DNA of 64,000 nucleotides from Actinomadura_E scrupuli (GTDB taxonomy: Bacteria; Actinomycetota; Actinomycetes; Streptosporangiales; Streptosporangiaceae): NCBI RefSeq assembly GCF_050971785.1, contig NZ_JBPCCU010000011.1:290699-354698 (forward strand), read 5' to 3'. The position numbers and the translations under genes are program-made. Positions 24,467 to 33,106 of this stretch are shown one piece after another; position 1 is the first letter of the stretch; the number at the start of each line of letters is the position of its first letter. The notes beneath the pieces were generated by a model. It made no database searches, had not been told where the DNA came from, and saw only the letters and a program-made list of their open reading frames with translations.

Positions 24467-25435
24467 ATGTCAGAACAGAGGACCTCCCTCGGAACGCGAT
24501 TGTTCGGAGGGGGGATCATCGTAAGTGAGCTGGCCGTCCAGCAGGTCGGCTTCGGGATCACCTCTACGCTGCCCGCCTTGGCGGTGGCGTTGGTGGTGAC
24601 CGTCGCGGGCTCCGTGCTACTCGCCGCGTACGTCGGTTGGCGATTCGGCATGGGCATGCGCCAGTTCGACAGGGTGATGTGGAAGCTGGTGGCCCGCGTG
24701 GCCGCCAGCAACACCCTCATCGGCATCGCATATGTTCTTGCGGTGCAGAAGCTGGGCCTGGGGCCGGTGGCCGCAATCGGGGCCATCGGCGTGCTCAGCG
24801 TCGGGCTCACGGAGATCTTGCGGAGCCTCGGCCTCGACCAGCCGTCGCCGGTCCAGATCTGGGGGTACAAGCAGCTGGGGGTGCGCGTCATCGCGCTGCT
24901 CGCAGTGCTCGTCATGACCCACCCGTGGACCGGCGAGTTCGACCTCGTCGGCCTCGGCTGGGCAGTGGCTGCCGCCTGGTGTTTCTGGAACTACGTCGTC
25001 ATCGTCTTCGGACCGATGGCGGCGCGGGACCAGGTCAAGCAGGGCACGGCCGTCGCCAACCTCCTGTCCATCCCCGCGACGATGCTGGTGGTGTGGCCCT
25101 TCGGTGCCTGGGGCGAGCTCTTCACGGAGTTCTCCCCCGTCAACTGGGGCTTCGCCGTACTGGCCGGCCTGCTCGTGATCACCGTCCCGGCCCTCATGCA
25201 GGACTGGGCCGGAGGGAAGGTCTCCGCACGGACCACAGGGGTGCTCTACTGCCTCGACACGCCCATCGCGGCGTTGATCGGGACGGTCGGAGCTCTCCTG
25301 TTCCTGCTGGACGAGGTACAGCGGCCCAGCATCGTGCAGTGGGTCGCCATCGGCCTCATCATGATCGCCTCACTTCTCGTCGTGCTGATGGGCGAAAAGC
25401 CCACCAGCCCCGAGGCGCAGGGCGTTCAGAGCTGA
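24467..25435 (+). CDS. EamA-like DMT-superfamily transporter
   Basis: The 322-residue protein has ten hydrophobic segments in two halves (AALAVALVVTVAGSVLLAAY-like start; LDTPIAALIGTVGALLFLLD near the end, the EamA hallmark P in the penultimate helix). The substrate is not known. Its base composition is somewhat lower in G/C than its neighbours, and it is preceded by the tandem-hairpin leader, so its expression may depend on RNA structure. An AAGGGG site lies ten bases before the ATG. Confidence 0.8.
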   Translation: MSEQRTSLGTRLFGGGIIVSELAVQQVGFGITSTLPALAVALVVTVAGSVLLAAYVGWRFGMGMRQFDRVMWKLVARVAASNTLIGIAYVLAVQKLGLGPVAAIGAIGVLSVGLTEILRSLGLDQPSPVQIWGYKQLGVRVIALLAVLVMTHPWTGEFDLVGLGWAVAAAWCFWNYVVIVFGPMAARDQVKQGTAVANLLSIPATMLVVWPFGAWGELFTEFSPVNWGFAVLAGLLVITVPALMQDWAGGKVSARTTGVLYCLDTPIAALIGTVGALLFLLDEVQRPSIVQWVAIGLIMIASLLVVLMGEKPTSPEAQGVQS

Positions 25436-25522
25436 TGCCGGCGGCGCCGTAAGGCGCCGCTGACCACCCGTGTCGGGGGAGGAGCACTGCTTCCTCCCCC
25501 GCCATTTCGCGGACGGGGCGCC

Positions 25523-25546
25523 GTTTGGACGCCTCCTGCGGGGTAG
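25523..25546 (+). promoter_or_regulatory. Sigma-B-type promoter
   Basis: GTTT at 25523-25526 and GGGTAG at 25541-25546 are 14 bp apart, close to the GTTT-N12-17-GGGTAT form used by SigB-group stress sigma factors. It lies 51 bp before the DUF4235 gene. Confidence 0.45.
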
Positions 25547-25596
25547 GCCCGGTGCCGCCAGGACTCACGCCCACAACACCTCAAGGGGGTGGCGGT

Positions 25597-25848
25597 ATGA
25601 ACAAAGCCGTCTACAAGCCCATGTCGATGGGATTCAGCCTGCTGGGCGGCATGCTCGCCGGCGCGGTCTTCAAGCAGACCTGGAAGCTGGTCTCCGGCGA
25701 CGACGAGGCCCCCGACGCCACGGACCAGGACCACTCCTGGGCCGCGGTGCTGACCGCCGCGGCGCTGCAGGGAGCGGTGTTCGGGCTGGTACGGGCCGCC
25801 GTCCAGCGGGCCGGCGCCCAGGCGACCGGCCAGTGGAGCGACGACTGA
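25597..25848 (+). CDS. DUF4235 small membrane protein
   Basis: The 83-residue protein begins NKAVYKPMSMGFSLLGGMLA and continues AGAVFKQTWKLVSGDD, then a second helix AAALQGAVFGLVRAAVQRAG. This is the standard two-helix DUF4235 architecture of actinobacteria; function unknown. An AAGGGGG ribosome site and a SigB-like promoter precede it, and it opens a run of stress-type genes. Confidence 0.9.
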   Translation: MNKAVYKPMSMGFSLLGGMLAGAVFKQTWKLVSGDDEAPDATDQDHSWAAVLTAAALQGAVFGLVRAAVQRAGAQATGQWSDD

Positions 25849-25923
25849 CCGGGCTCCGCCCGCGCGCGGACGGCACCCCCGGCCGAGCGAGCGCCGTACG
25901 GGAGCGAGCGGATCGCCCGGGGC

Positions 25924-26454
25924 TCAGGGGCGGTCCGCTCCCTTCGCGCGATGGATCAGCGGCTCCACGAACCAGAGCCAGCAGGCCAGGATCGCGACCC
26001 CGCCGCCTGTGATCACCGGCATCGGGCCGCTGAACAGGTAGTCGACCACCATGAGGGTCGCGGCCGTCATCGACACCGCGAGCGCCAGCGTGCCGACCAT
26101 CCCGTAGAGATTCGACCGCTTGACCAGTGACTCCTTGAGTCCCTGGCGGAAGAGGATGCGGTGCTGGGCGACCGGCGCGATGAAGAACATCGAGGCCACG
26201 GCGGCTCCGACCAGTGCCACGTAGTACAACCTGTGGTCCACGTCGGCGCTTCGCTCGAAGCCCGGCGAGAACGGAACGGTCAGCAGGAACGCGAACAGCA
26301 CCTGGACGCCTGTCACGGCGACCCGGAAGCCCTGGAGGAGTTCCACGAAGTTGCGGTCCGCGCGCTCCATCGGGGTCTCGTCATCCCTGCCGTCCGCCTG
26401 CCGCTCTTCCGTGGTCACCACGTCCCCTTCCAGCGGCCCCGCCGCGACCGTCAC
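25924..26454 (-). CDS. DUF6328 four-helix membrane protein
   Basis: The protein has an acidic, disordered N-terminus followed by ADRNFVELLQGFRVAVTGVQ and four membrane helices, with APVAQHRILFRQGLK between the second and third; this is the DUF6328 pattern. Function unknown. Two GTG starts are possible: 26454, used here, or a GTG twelve or so codons later, which has the better AAGGGG ribosome site. Confidence 0.85.
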   Translation of the reverse strand: MTVAAGPLEGDVVTTEERQADGRDDETPMERADRNFVELLQGFRVAVTGVQVLFAFLLTVPFSPGFERSADVDHRLYYVALVGAAVASMFFIAPVAQHRILFRQGLKESLVKRSNLYGMVGTLALAVSMTAATLMVVDYLFSGPMPVITGGGVAILACWLWFVEPLIHRAKGADRP

Positions 26455-26553
26455 CTGCCCCGCACTTGCCGCATAGTGCAGACTTTCCGGGCAAAGGTCA
26501 ACTAATGGTCACCTCGACGACCCCTCCACTTGACCGTGCGTTCGACTCGGCAC

Positions 26554-26579
26554 GTTTGGCATCTTTCAGCGCGGGGATG
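26554..26579 (+). promoter_or_regulatory. Possible SigB-type promoter
   Basis: GTTT (26554-26557) and GGGATG (26574-26579) are 16 bp apart, 39 bp before the first SRPBCC gene. The match to the -10 element is weaker than at 25541. Confidence 0.3.
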
Positions 26580-26617
26580 GCGGTCCACTCGACACGCCTC
26601 GGAGAAGGGAAGGCCCC

Positions 26618-27082
26618 GTGAGCAAGATCAAGGAGTCGGTGGACGTGGCGGTCCCGGTACGCGCGGCTTACAACGAGTGGACGCAGTTCGAGGAGTTCCC
26701 CCAGTTCATGGAGGGCATCGACCGGATCGAGCAGAGCACCGAGACCAGGACGCACTGGGAGACCAGCATCGCCGGGGTCAGGCGCGAGTTCGAGGCCGAG
26801 ATCATCGAGCAGCATCCCGACGACAGCATCGCCTGGTCCTCGACCGGCAGGCCCCTCCAGGCGGGCGTCATCAGCTTCCATCACCTCGGCCCGGACCAGA
26901 CCCGGGTCACCCTGCAGATGGACTACGAGCCGGAAGGCCTGGCCGAACGGGCGGGCGACAGGCTCGGCATCATCCGGCACCGGATCAGGCGCAACCTGGA
27001 GCGCTTCAAGCACTACGCCGAGGCCTACGGCGGCGGGACGCGCGGCTGGCGCGGCGAGATCAACCCGGACCCGCGACTGTGA
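26618..27082 (+). CDS. SRPBCC (cyclase/dehydrase-like) protein, paralog 1
   Basis: The 154-residue protein has the polyketide-cyclase/SRPBCC signature ESVDVAVPVRAAYNEWTQFE, EFPQFMEGIDRIEQ and the C-terminal helix of RRNLERFKHYAEAYG. A hydrophobic ligand is likely but unidentified. The start is GTG with GGAAGG upstream. About 70 percent of residues match the gene at 27553, so the two arose by duplication, now separated by csbD on the other strand. Confidence 0.88.
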   Translation: MSKIKESVDVAVPVRAAYNEWTQFEEFPQFMEGIDRIEQSTETRTHWETSIAGVRREFEAEIIEQHPDDSIAWSSTGRPLQAGVISFHHLGPDQTRVTLQMDYEPEGLAERAGDRLGIIRHRIRRNLERFKHYAEAYGGGTRGWRGEINPDPRL

Positions 27083-27116
27083 TCCCGGCCGGCGGGTGAG
27101 CCGCCCGGACGGCAGA

Positions 27117-27153
27117 CGACCCGGTGGCCGGTCGGTGACCGCCCACCGGGTCG
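27117..27153. terminator. Bidirectional terminator between SRPBCC-1 and csbD
   Basis: An 11-bp perfect stem (CGACCCGGTGG / CCACCGGGTCG) with a 15-nt loop lies between the two convergent genes. Confidence 0.65.
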
Positions 27154-27165
27154 ATGGTGAAGGCG

Positions 27166-27339
27166 TCAGTCCTTGAAGACGTCCTTGATCTTCTCACCGG
27201 CCTGCTTCACGTCTCCCTTGGCCTGCTCCGCCTTGCCCTCGGCTTCCATCCGCTCGTTGCCGACCATCTTGCCGGTCTTCTCCTTGGCCTTGCCCTTCAT
27301 CTCCTGGGCCTTGTTGCGGGCCTTGTCCGCTGCACTCAT
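27166..27339 (-). CDS. CsbD-like stress protein
   Basis: The 57-residue, highly charged, Lys/Glu/Ala-rich protein begins MSAADKARNKAQEMKGKA and includes KTGKMVGNERMEAEGKAEQA, then KGDVKQAGEKIKDVF. This is the CsbD family pattern. In Bacillus the csbD gene is under SigB; its function is unknown. ATG at 27339 has an excellent GGAGGAG site. It is convergent with the upstream SRPBCC gene and divergent from the second one. Confidence 0.9.
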   Translation of the reverse strand: MSAADKARNKAQEMKGKAKEKTGKMVGNERMEAEGKAEQAKGDVKQAGEKIKDVFKD

Positions 27340-27552
27340 ATGTCACTCCTCCAGGTAGAACTGCTTTTTCCCCTTTCACCCCTGCCCACCATGACCCGGC
27401 TCGAACATCCCCACCGGCGGCATCGCCCGCCCGCCCGGCCCGCCTTCGCCGCCGCGCCCGCGGGCGATCGGCGCCGTGTTTCGAGCCGGAAGCGATGGGC
27501 ACGGTTCCGGTCTCAAGAGACCGTCAGAGAAACCCCACGAGAAGGGAAAGCC

Positions 27553-28017
27553 GTGAGCACGATCGAAGAATCGGTGGATGTGGCCGTCCCGGTGCGCACC
27601 GCTTACAACCAGTGGACGCAGTTCGAGGAGTTCCCGCTCTTCATGGAGGGCGTCGACCAGATCAAACAGGTCTCCGACACCCGTACGCACTGGGCGACGA
27701 GCATCGCCGGTGTCAAGCGCGAGTTCGACGCCGAGATCGTCGAGCAGCACCCCGACGAGCGCATCGCCTGGACCTCGACCGAGGAGCCCCGCCAGGCCGG
27801 GGTGGTCACCTTCCACCGGATCGGTGAGGACCAGACCCGGGTCATGCTCCAGATGGAGTACGAGCCCGAGGGACTGGCCGAGAAGGCGGGCGACAAGCTC
27901 AACCTCGTCAAGCACCGCATCAAGGGCGACCTGCGCCGCTTCAAGCAGTACATCGAGGCACGCGGCGTCGAGTCCGGCGGCTGGCGCGGAGACGTCGGCC
28001 AGGACCCCCTGCACTGA
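27553..28017 (+). CDS. SRPBCC (cyclase/dehydrase-like) protein, paralog 2
   Basis: The 154-residue protein is a paralog of the gene at 26618 (shared ESVDVAVPVR, WTQFEEFP, QTRVMLQMEYEPEGLAE). It starts at GTG with an AAGGGAAAG ribosome site. The longer open frame from 27154 runs antisense to csbD and has no coding character there. Followed by a strong terminator. Confidence 0.88.
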   Translation: MSTIEESVDVAVPVRTAYNQWTQFEEFPLFMEGVDQIKQVSDTRTHWATSIAGVKREFDAEIVEQHPDERIAWTSTEEPRQAGVVTFHRIGEDQTRVMLQMEYEPEGLAEKAGDKLNLVKHRIKGDLRRFKQYIEARGVESGGWRGDVGQDPLH

Positions 28018-28027
28018 CCCCTCCCTC

Positions 28028-28067
28028 GAAGAGCGGCACCGGGACCGGCGTCCCCGTGCCGCTCTTC
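28028..28067 (+). terminator. Rho-independent-type hairpin after SRPBCC-2
   Basis: Perfect 12-bp arms GAAGAGCGGCAC and GTGCCGCTCTTC are extended inward by GGG/CCC with one bulge. It starts 11 bp after the stop codon. The remaining 270 bp up to the catalase gene hold nothing else I can identify. Confidence 0.75.
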
Positions 28068-28337
28068 GGCGTCCGGGCGGGCCGCGCCACGCCGCCGTAC
28101 CGGCGCGCCGGGGCCGCACCTCGGGTTGCACCGCCGCTCGTCATGCCGAGGGCAAGCATCCTTTGCCGACCGCCGCGCCCGGAGCCTCGTACGGCGGCCT
28201 GCCGGAGGGTAGAGGCGCACTAGGTCACAGAGAGAGCCCGCCGGACTGCGCATGGTCACCATCGGTGGCTCCCGTGAACACCGCGCGATCACGAGATCTT
28301 CCGAGGTCCTGCCGCCCACGACGAGGGGAGCCCCACC

Positions 28338-30443
28338 ATGACCGATGACGCCCGCAGCGCCAAGGACCGCCAGCTCGACAGCGCCCGGGTGGATCCCTGC
28401 GACGCGGTGCTCACCACCGACCAGGGGATCCCGATCGGGGAGACCGACAACTCGCTGCGCGCGGGCGAGCGCGGGCCGACGCTGATGGAGGACTTCCATT
28501 TCCGGGAGAAGATCACTCACTTCGACCACGAGCGGATCCCGGAGCGGGTGGTGCACGCCCGGGGCGCGGGGGCGTACGGCTTCTTCGCACCCTACGACGA
28601 CACCCTGGCCGCCTACTCGGCGGCCGAGTTCCTGACCACCCCAGGCCTGCAGACGCCGGTCTTCGTGCGCTTCTCGACGGTGGCGGGCTCGCGCGGCTCG
28701 GCGGACACCGTGCGCGACGTGCGGGGATTCGCGACCAAGTTCTACACCCGGCAGGGCAACTTCGACCTGGTCGGCAACAACATCCCGGTCTTCTTCATCC
28801 AGGACGGCATCAAGTTCCCCGACTTCGTGCACGCGGTCAAGCCGGAGCCGCACAACGAGATCCCGCAGGCCTCGTCCGCGCACGACACGCTCTGGGACTT
28901 CGTGCAGCTGCAGCCGGAGACCACGCACATGATGATGTGGCTGATGTCGGACCGGGCGATCCCCCGCAGCTTCCGGATGATGCAGGGCTTCGGCGTGCAC
29001 ACGTTCCGGCTGGTCACCGCCGACGGGCAGGGCACCTTCGTGAAGTTCCACTGGAAGCCCCGGCTCGGAACCCACTCGCTGGTCTGGGACGAGACCCAGA
29101 AGATCGCCGGCAAGGACCCCGACTTCAACCGGCGCGACCTGTGGGAGGCCATCGACTCCGGCTCCTTCCCCGAGTGGGAGCTCGGCGTCCAGCTCGTGGC
29201 GGAGGAGAGGGAGCACGACTTCGACTTCGACCTCCTCGACGCCACCAAGATCATCCCGGAGGAGGAGGTACCGGTGCAGCCGGTCGGGCGGCTGGTGCTC
29301 GATCGCAACCCCGACAACTTCTTCGCCGAGACCGAGCAGATCGCCTTCCACCTGGGCAACGTGGTGCCCGGCATCGACTTCACCAACGACCCGCTCCTGC
29401 AGGCCCGGCTGTTCTCCTATCTGGACACCCAGCTGATCCGGCTCGGCGGCCCCAACTTCACCCAGCTCCCCGTCAACCGGCCGATCGACCCGGTGCGCAA
29501 CCACCACCGCGACGGATATCACCAGACCACCATCCAGCGCGGCCAGGCCAGCTACCACCCCAACAGCCTCAGCGGCGGCTGCCCCGCCCTCGCCCCGGAC
29601 GGCCAGGCCTACGCCCACTACCAGGAGCGGGTCGAGGGCCGCAAGATCCGCAAGCGCAGCGAGAGCTTCGCCGACCACTTCAGCCAGGCGACCCTGTTCT
29701 GGAACAGCATGGCCGACTGGGAGAAGGAGCACATCGTCGCCGCGTTCCGGTTCGAGCTCGGCAAGGTGCTGCACACCGAGATCCGTACCGGCGTGATCCG
29801 CAATCTGGCGCAGGTCGATCACGGGCTGGCCGTGCGGGTCGCCGAGGGCGTCGGCGTCGAGCCGCCCGCGGCCCCGTCGGCGCCCAACCACGGGCGCAGC
29901 TCGCCCGCCCTCAGCCAGGACGACCAGCCCACCGACACCGTCGCCACCCGCAAGATCGCGATCCTGGTGGCCGACGGGGCCGAGGCCGCGCACGTCCGCA
30001 CCGTCGTCGAGGCGCTGACCGGCACGGGCGCGATCTGCGAGGTGCTGGCACCCCGCGACGGGTCGGTACGGGGCGCCTCCGGCGAGCCCGTACCGGTCAG
30101 CAGGGCGCTGACCACCGTCGGCTCCGTGCTCTACGACGCCGTCGTGGTGCCGGGCGGCGAGCAGAGCGTCCAGGCGCTGGCCTCGGACGGCGACGCCGTG
30201 CACTTCCTCGCCGAGGCCTACAAGCACGGCAAGGCCGTCGGGGCGCTGGGAGCCGGGATCTCCCTGCTCGAACAGGCCAGGATCACCTCGGTGCGCACGG
30301 CCGGCTCCGGCGACGACCCGGTCTCCGACCAGGGCGTGGTGACCGCGGGCGAGCAGGCCGCCGGTGACTTCGTCGAGCCGTTCACCCGTGCCGTCGCCGC
30401 GCACCGCCACCACGACCGTCCGGCGCGGTCCGTGCCGGCCTGA
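28338..30443 (+). CDS. katE: Large-subunit catalase (HPII/KatE type)
   Basis: The 701-residue protein has the catalase core: catalytic His73 in VVHARGAGAYG, the Asn in LVGNNIPVFF, and the haem-ligand Tyr in RLFSYLDTQ. A C-terminal flavodoxin/GATase-1-like domain starts near residue 535 (KIAILVADGAEAAHV, VVPGGEQSVQAL), as in large-subunit clade 2 catalases. It decomposes hydrogen peroxide in the cytoplasm. A GAGGGGAG ribosome site precedes the ATG. It ends the stress-type cluster that starts at 25597. Confidence 0.96.
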   Translation: MTDDARSAKDRQLDSARVDPCDAVLTTDQGIPIGETDNSLRAGERGPTLMEDFHFREKITHFDHERIPERVVHARGAGAYGFFAPYDDTLAAYSAAEFLTTPGLQTPVFVRFSTVAGSRGSADTVRDVRGFATKFYTRQGNFDLVGNNIPVFFIQDGIKFPDFVHAVKPEPHNEIPQASSAHDTLWDFVQLQPETTHMMMWLMSDRAIPRSFRMMQGFGVHTFRLVTADGQGTFVKFHWKPRLGTHSLVWDETQKIAGKDPDFNRRDLWEAIDSGSFPEWELGVQLVAEEREHDFDFDLLDATKIIPEEEVPVQPVGRLVLDRNPDNFFAETEQIAFHLGNVVPGIDFTNDPLLQARLFSYLDTQLIRLGGPNFTQLPVNRPIDPVRNHHRDGYHQTTIQRGQASYHPNSLSGGCPALAPDGQAYAHYQERVEGRKIRKRSESFADHFSQATLFWNSMADWEKEHIVAAFRFELGKVLHTEIRTGVIRNLAQVDHGLAVRVAEGVGVEPPAAPSAPNHGRSSPALSQDDQPTDTVATRKIAILVADGAEAAHVRTVVEALTGTGAICEVLAPRDGSVRGASGEPVPVSRALTTVGSVLYDAVVVPGGEQSVQALASDGDAVHFLAEAYKHGKAVGALGAGISLLEQARITSVRTAGSGDDPVSDQGVVTAGEQAAGDFVEPFTRAVAAHRHHDRPARSVPA

Positions 30444-30470
30444 GCACCGGGGCCGCTCCCCCGCGACCGC

Positions 30471-30845
30471 TCACCCGGCGGAGCCGCGGTGGCCGGGTCC
30501 GGGCTCGCCCTGGGTTCGGCCGCCGCTCCGGCGGAGGCGGATGACGGCGGTACTGGCCTCCAGGTCGACCTCGCTCCGCGGCGGCGCGGCGTCCCCCTCC
30601 TCGTCCCGCAGCATCAGCGAGGTCTGCCGCTGGTCCAGCTCGTGCCGTTTGGCGGCGTAGTAGATCGCGTGCAGCTCGTCCAGCCCCGGAGCCGCCATCG
30701 GCCGCCCGGACTCGGCCCGGTGCCACGGCAACCGCAGGTGCCGGTTCGCGGCCAGCCCCATGCGATCGACGGCGGCGAGCACCACCAGCAGCAACGCCAG
30801 GCCGGGGATCGACGTGATGGCCACGAGCGTGTACACGGTCGACAT
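30471..30845 (-). CDS. DUF6191-like small membrane protein
   Basis: The 124-residue protein has one N-terminal membrane helix (LVAITSIPGLALLLVVLAAV) and then ELHAIYYAAKRHELDQRQTSLML, followed by a charged C-terminus. This matches the DUF6191 group of actinobacteria; function unknown. It is convergent with katE (28-bp gap) and divergent from the LigD-like gene. Confidence 0.75.
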   Translation of the reverse strand: MSTVYTLVAITSIPGLALLLVVLAAVDRMGLAANRHLRLPWHRAESGRPMAAPGLDELHAIYYAAKRHELDQRQTSLMLRDEEGDAAPPRSEVDLEASTAVIRLRRSGGRTQGEPGPGHRGSAG

Positions 30846-30897
30846 GCCGCTTCAACGTGGCGTGTCGCGCAATGGTTCCGTATGAAATGGTGAGTCG

Positions 30898-31848
30898 ATG
30901 AGCGGTGATGAGTTGCGGGACGGGGTGAAGCTGACCAACCTCGACCAGCCGCTGTTCGACGCGGCAGGCGCCACCAAACGGGATCTCCTGGACTACCTGG
31001 ACGCCGTCGCGGACCGTATCGTTCCGCAGCTCGCCGGCCGGCCGCTGTCGGTGGTCCGGGTGCTCCGGGGCCAGCCGCCGTTCATGCAGAAGAACGTGCC
31101 GAAGTACACCCCGTCGTGGGTACGGACGGTGCCGCTGTGGGCGGAGACCTCCAAACGCGAGGTCTCCTACGCCCTGTGCGACGACCGCCGCACCCTGCTG
31201 TGGTTCGGCAACCAGCGCGCCGTCGAATACCACCCGACCCTGACCCTCGCCGACCGCCGCGACCACCCCACCCACCTCGTGCTCGACCTCGACCCGCCGG
31301 CACCGGACGCGTTCCCGCTGGCCGTCCACGCCGCCCGGCTGGTCCGCCAGGTCCTGGCCGACGCCGGGATGGAGGGCGCCGTCAAGACGAGCGGGGCCAA
31401 GGGAGTGCACGTCTTCGTGCCCATCGAGGCGCGGGCGACGCTCGACGACGTCGCGGCGGCCACCCGGGCGATCGCCGCGCGCGCCGAGCGCCTCGACCCC
31501 GCGCTCGCCACGACGGCGTTCATCCGGGAGGACCGCGGCGGCAAGGTGTTCCTGGACTCGACCCGCTCGGGCGGCACGACGGTGGTCTCGGTCTACAGCC
31601 CGCGCATCCGGCCGGGCGTGCCGGTGTCGTTCCCGGTGCCCTGGGACGACCTCGACGACGCCCGCCCCGCCGACTTCACCGTGCACACCGCGGCACGGTT
31701 GATCGCCGAGACGGACCCGTGGGCCGACCTGATGCCCGCGCCGCAGCCGCTGCGCGCCGACCTGATCGAGGAAGGCCACGGCATCCCGATCGCCCGGGTG
31801 CAGGCGATGCACGAGGGCAAGCGGCGCGCCCGGGCCCGCCGTGGCTGA
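30898..31848 (+). CDS. LigD-type DNA primase/polymerase domain protein
   Basis: The 316-residue protein is a stand-alone archaeo-eukaryotic primase-type polymerase as in LigD: LSVVRVLRGQPPFMQKNVPK, the metal motif LVLDLDPP, and KTSGAKGVHVFVPIE. There is no ligase or phosphoesterase domain attached. Such proteins fill gaps in non-homologous end joining with Ku and a ligase, neither of which is visible in this window. It lies next to dinB, convergent with it. Confidence 0.92.
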   Translation: MSGDELRDGVKLTNLDQPLFDAAGATKRDLLDYLDAVADRIVPQLAGRPLSVVRVLRGQPPFMQKNVPKYTPSWVRTVPLWAETSKREVSYALCDDRRTLLWFGNQRAVEYHPTLTLADRRDHPTHLVLDLDPPAPDAFPLAVHAARLVRQVLADAGMEGAVKTSGAKGVHVFVPIEARATLDDVAAATRAIAARAERLDPALATTAFIREDRGGKVFLDSTRSGGTTVVSVYSPRIRPGVPVSFPVPWDDLDDARPADFTVHTAARLIAETDPWADLMPAPQPLRADLIEEGHGIPIARVQAMHEGKRRARARRG

Positions 31849-31877
31849 TCGCCCTGCCGGCCGCGCCGGCGGGCCCG

Positions 31878-33074
31878 TCAGTCGGGCAGCAGCGGCACCG
31901 AGATGCCCTGGTCGCGGCCGAGCAGCACGCCGCGGGTGACGGCGGCCGATCCGAATCGGTCGCGTACGCCGTCGAGCGCGGTGTCGAGCGCGTCGGCCGG
32001 TGCCCCGCCGAACGGCAGGGCGAGCTGGACCGCGCCGTCGTCGTGCAGGTTGCCGAGCGTGACCCCGACGAGCGTGCTGCCCTGACTCTGGATCATCGGC
32101 ATGGCCGTGGCCAGCAGCCGTCTCACCGCGTGCATGATCACCGGGGTCTCGGCGGTGGCCTGGGCCAGCGTGTGCGACCGGGTCGCCCGCGAGAAGTCGC
32201 CGAACCGCAGCCGCAGCGTGACGGTGCGGCAGACCCGGCGGGCCGTCCGCAGCCTGCGGCACAGCCGGTCGACCAGCCCGATCACGATGGCGTCGAGGTC
32301 CTCGGGTGACCGGTCGCCGCGGCCCAGCGCCCGCTGCGCCCCCATGGAGCGGCGTCTCACCCCCGTCCGCACCGGGCGCGGGTCGTGGTTGTGGGCGAGG
32401 GCGTGCAGGTGCCGGCCCGCCGCCCGGCCGAGGATCGCGACCAGGAGGTTCTCCGGCAGCCGCGCCACCTCCCCGACCGTCGTGATCCCTCGGCCGGCGA
32501 GCTTGTCGGCGGTGACCGGCCCGACGCCCCAGAGCCGTCCGACCGGGAGCGGGTGGAGAAAGGCCAGCTCGCCGTCGGGCGGGACGACGAGGAGACCGTC
32601 GGGCTTGGCCACGCCGCTGGCCACCTTGGCGAGGAACTTGGTCCGGGCCACGCCGACCGTGATGGGCAGCCCGACCTCCTCCAGGATGTCGCGCCGCAAC
32701 CGCTCGGCGATGTCCACGGGCCGCCCGCCGATCTTGCGCAGCCCGCCCACGTCGAGGAACGCCTCGTCGATGGACAGCCCCTCGACCAGCGGGGTCGTGT
32801 GCCGGAACACGGCGAAGACGGCCTTGCTCGCCTCGGTGTAGGCCGACATCCGGGGCTCGACCACGAGCACCCCGGGGCACAGCCGCCGGGCCTGCCGCCC
32901 GCTCATCGCGGTCCGGACGCCGTACGCCTTGGCCTCGTAACTGGCCGCGAGCACCACCCCGGAACCGACGATCACAGGCCGGGCGCGCAACCGGGGATCG
33001 TCGCGCTGCTCGACCGACGCGTAGAACGCGTCCAGGTCGGCATGCAGGATCGTCGCCTCGGTCGACACGAACAT
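31878..33074 (-). CDS. dinB: DNA polymerase IV (Y family)
   Basis: The 398-residue protein has the Y-family motifs: ILHADLDAFYASVEQ (metal-binding Asp), VVLAASYEAKAYGVRTAMSG, and SIDEAFLDV (Asp-Glu), a helix-hairpin-helix region (LWGVGPVTADKLAGRGI) and a little-finger domain. It performs error-prone translesion synthesis. The ATG at 33074 lies inside a perfect actinobacterial SOS box (33068-33081), so the gene should be repressed by LexA and induced by DNA damage. Confidence 0.94.
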   Translation of the reverse strand: MFVSTEATILHADLDAFYASVEQRDDPRLRARPVIVGSGVVLAASYEAKAYGVRTAMSGRQARRLCPGVLVVEPRMSAYTEASKAVFAVFRHTTPLVEGLSIDEAFLDVGGLRKIGGRPVDIAERLRRDILEEVGLPITVGVARTKFLAKVASGVAKPDGLLVVPPDGELAFLHPLPVGRLWGVGPVTADKLAGRGITTVGEVARLPENLLVAILGRAAGRHLHALAHNHDPRPVRTGVRRRSMGAQRALGRGDRSPEDLDAIVIGLVDRLCRRLRTARRVCRTVTLRLRFGDFSRATRSHTLAQATAETPVIMHAVRRLLATAMPMIQSQGSTLVGVTLGNLHDDGAVQLALPFGGAPADALDTALDGVRDRFGSAAVTRGVLLGRDQGISVPLLPD

Positions 33075-33081
33075 ATGTTCG
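33068..33081. promoter_or_regulatory. SOS box (LexA site) overlapping the dinB start
   Basis: CGAAC-ATAT-GTTCG is a perfect match to the actinobacterial LexA consensus TCGAAC-N4-GTTCGA apart from the outermost bases. The dinB start codon (33072-33074) sits in its centre. Confidence 0.7.
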
Positions 33082-33106
33082 CACGAACCAGGTCGGACGC
33101 GCGAGG

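Noticed and set aside
24236..24524. Small ORFs on both strands over the hairpin array
   Set aside because: Their sequences follow from the palindromes, they have no ribosome site, and they overlap a real gene start.
27603..30413. A 936-codon open frame on the minus strand
   Set aside because: It is the antisense of katE and the second SRPBCC gene, Arg/Gly/Val-rich with no domains; a high-GC shadow frame.
30382..33084. A 900-codon minus-strand frame over DUF6191, LigD-like and dinB genes
   Set aside because: It crosses three real genes in other phases and encodes no recognisable domain.
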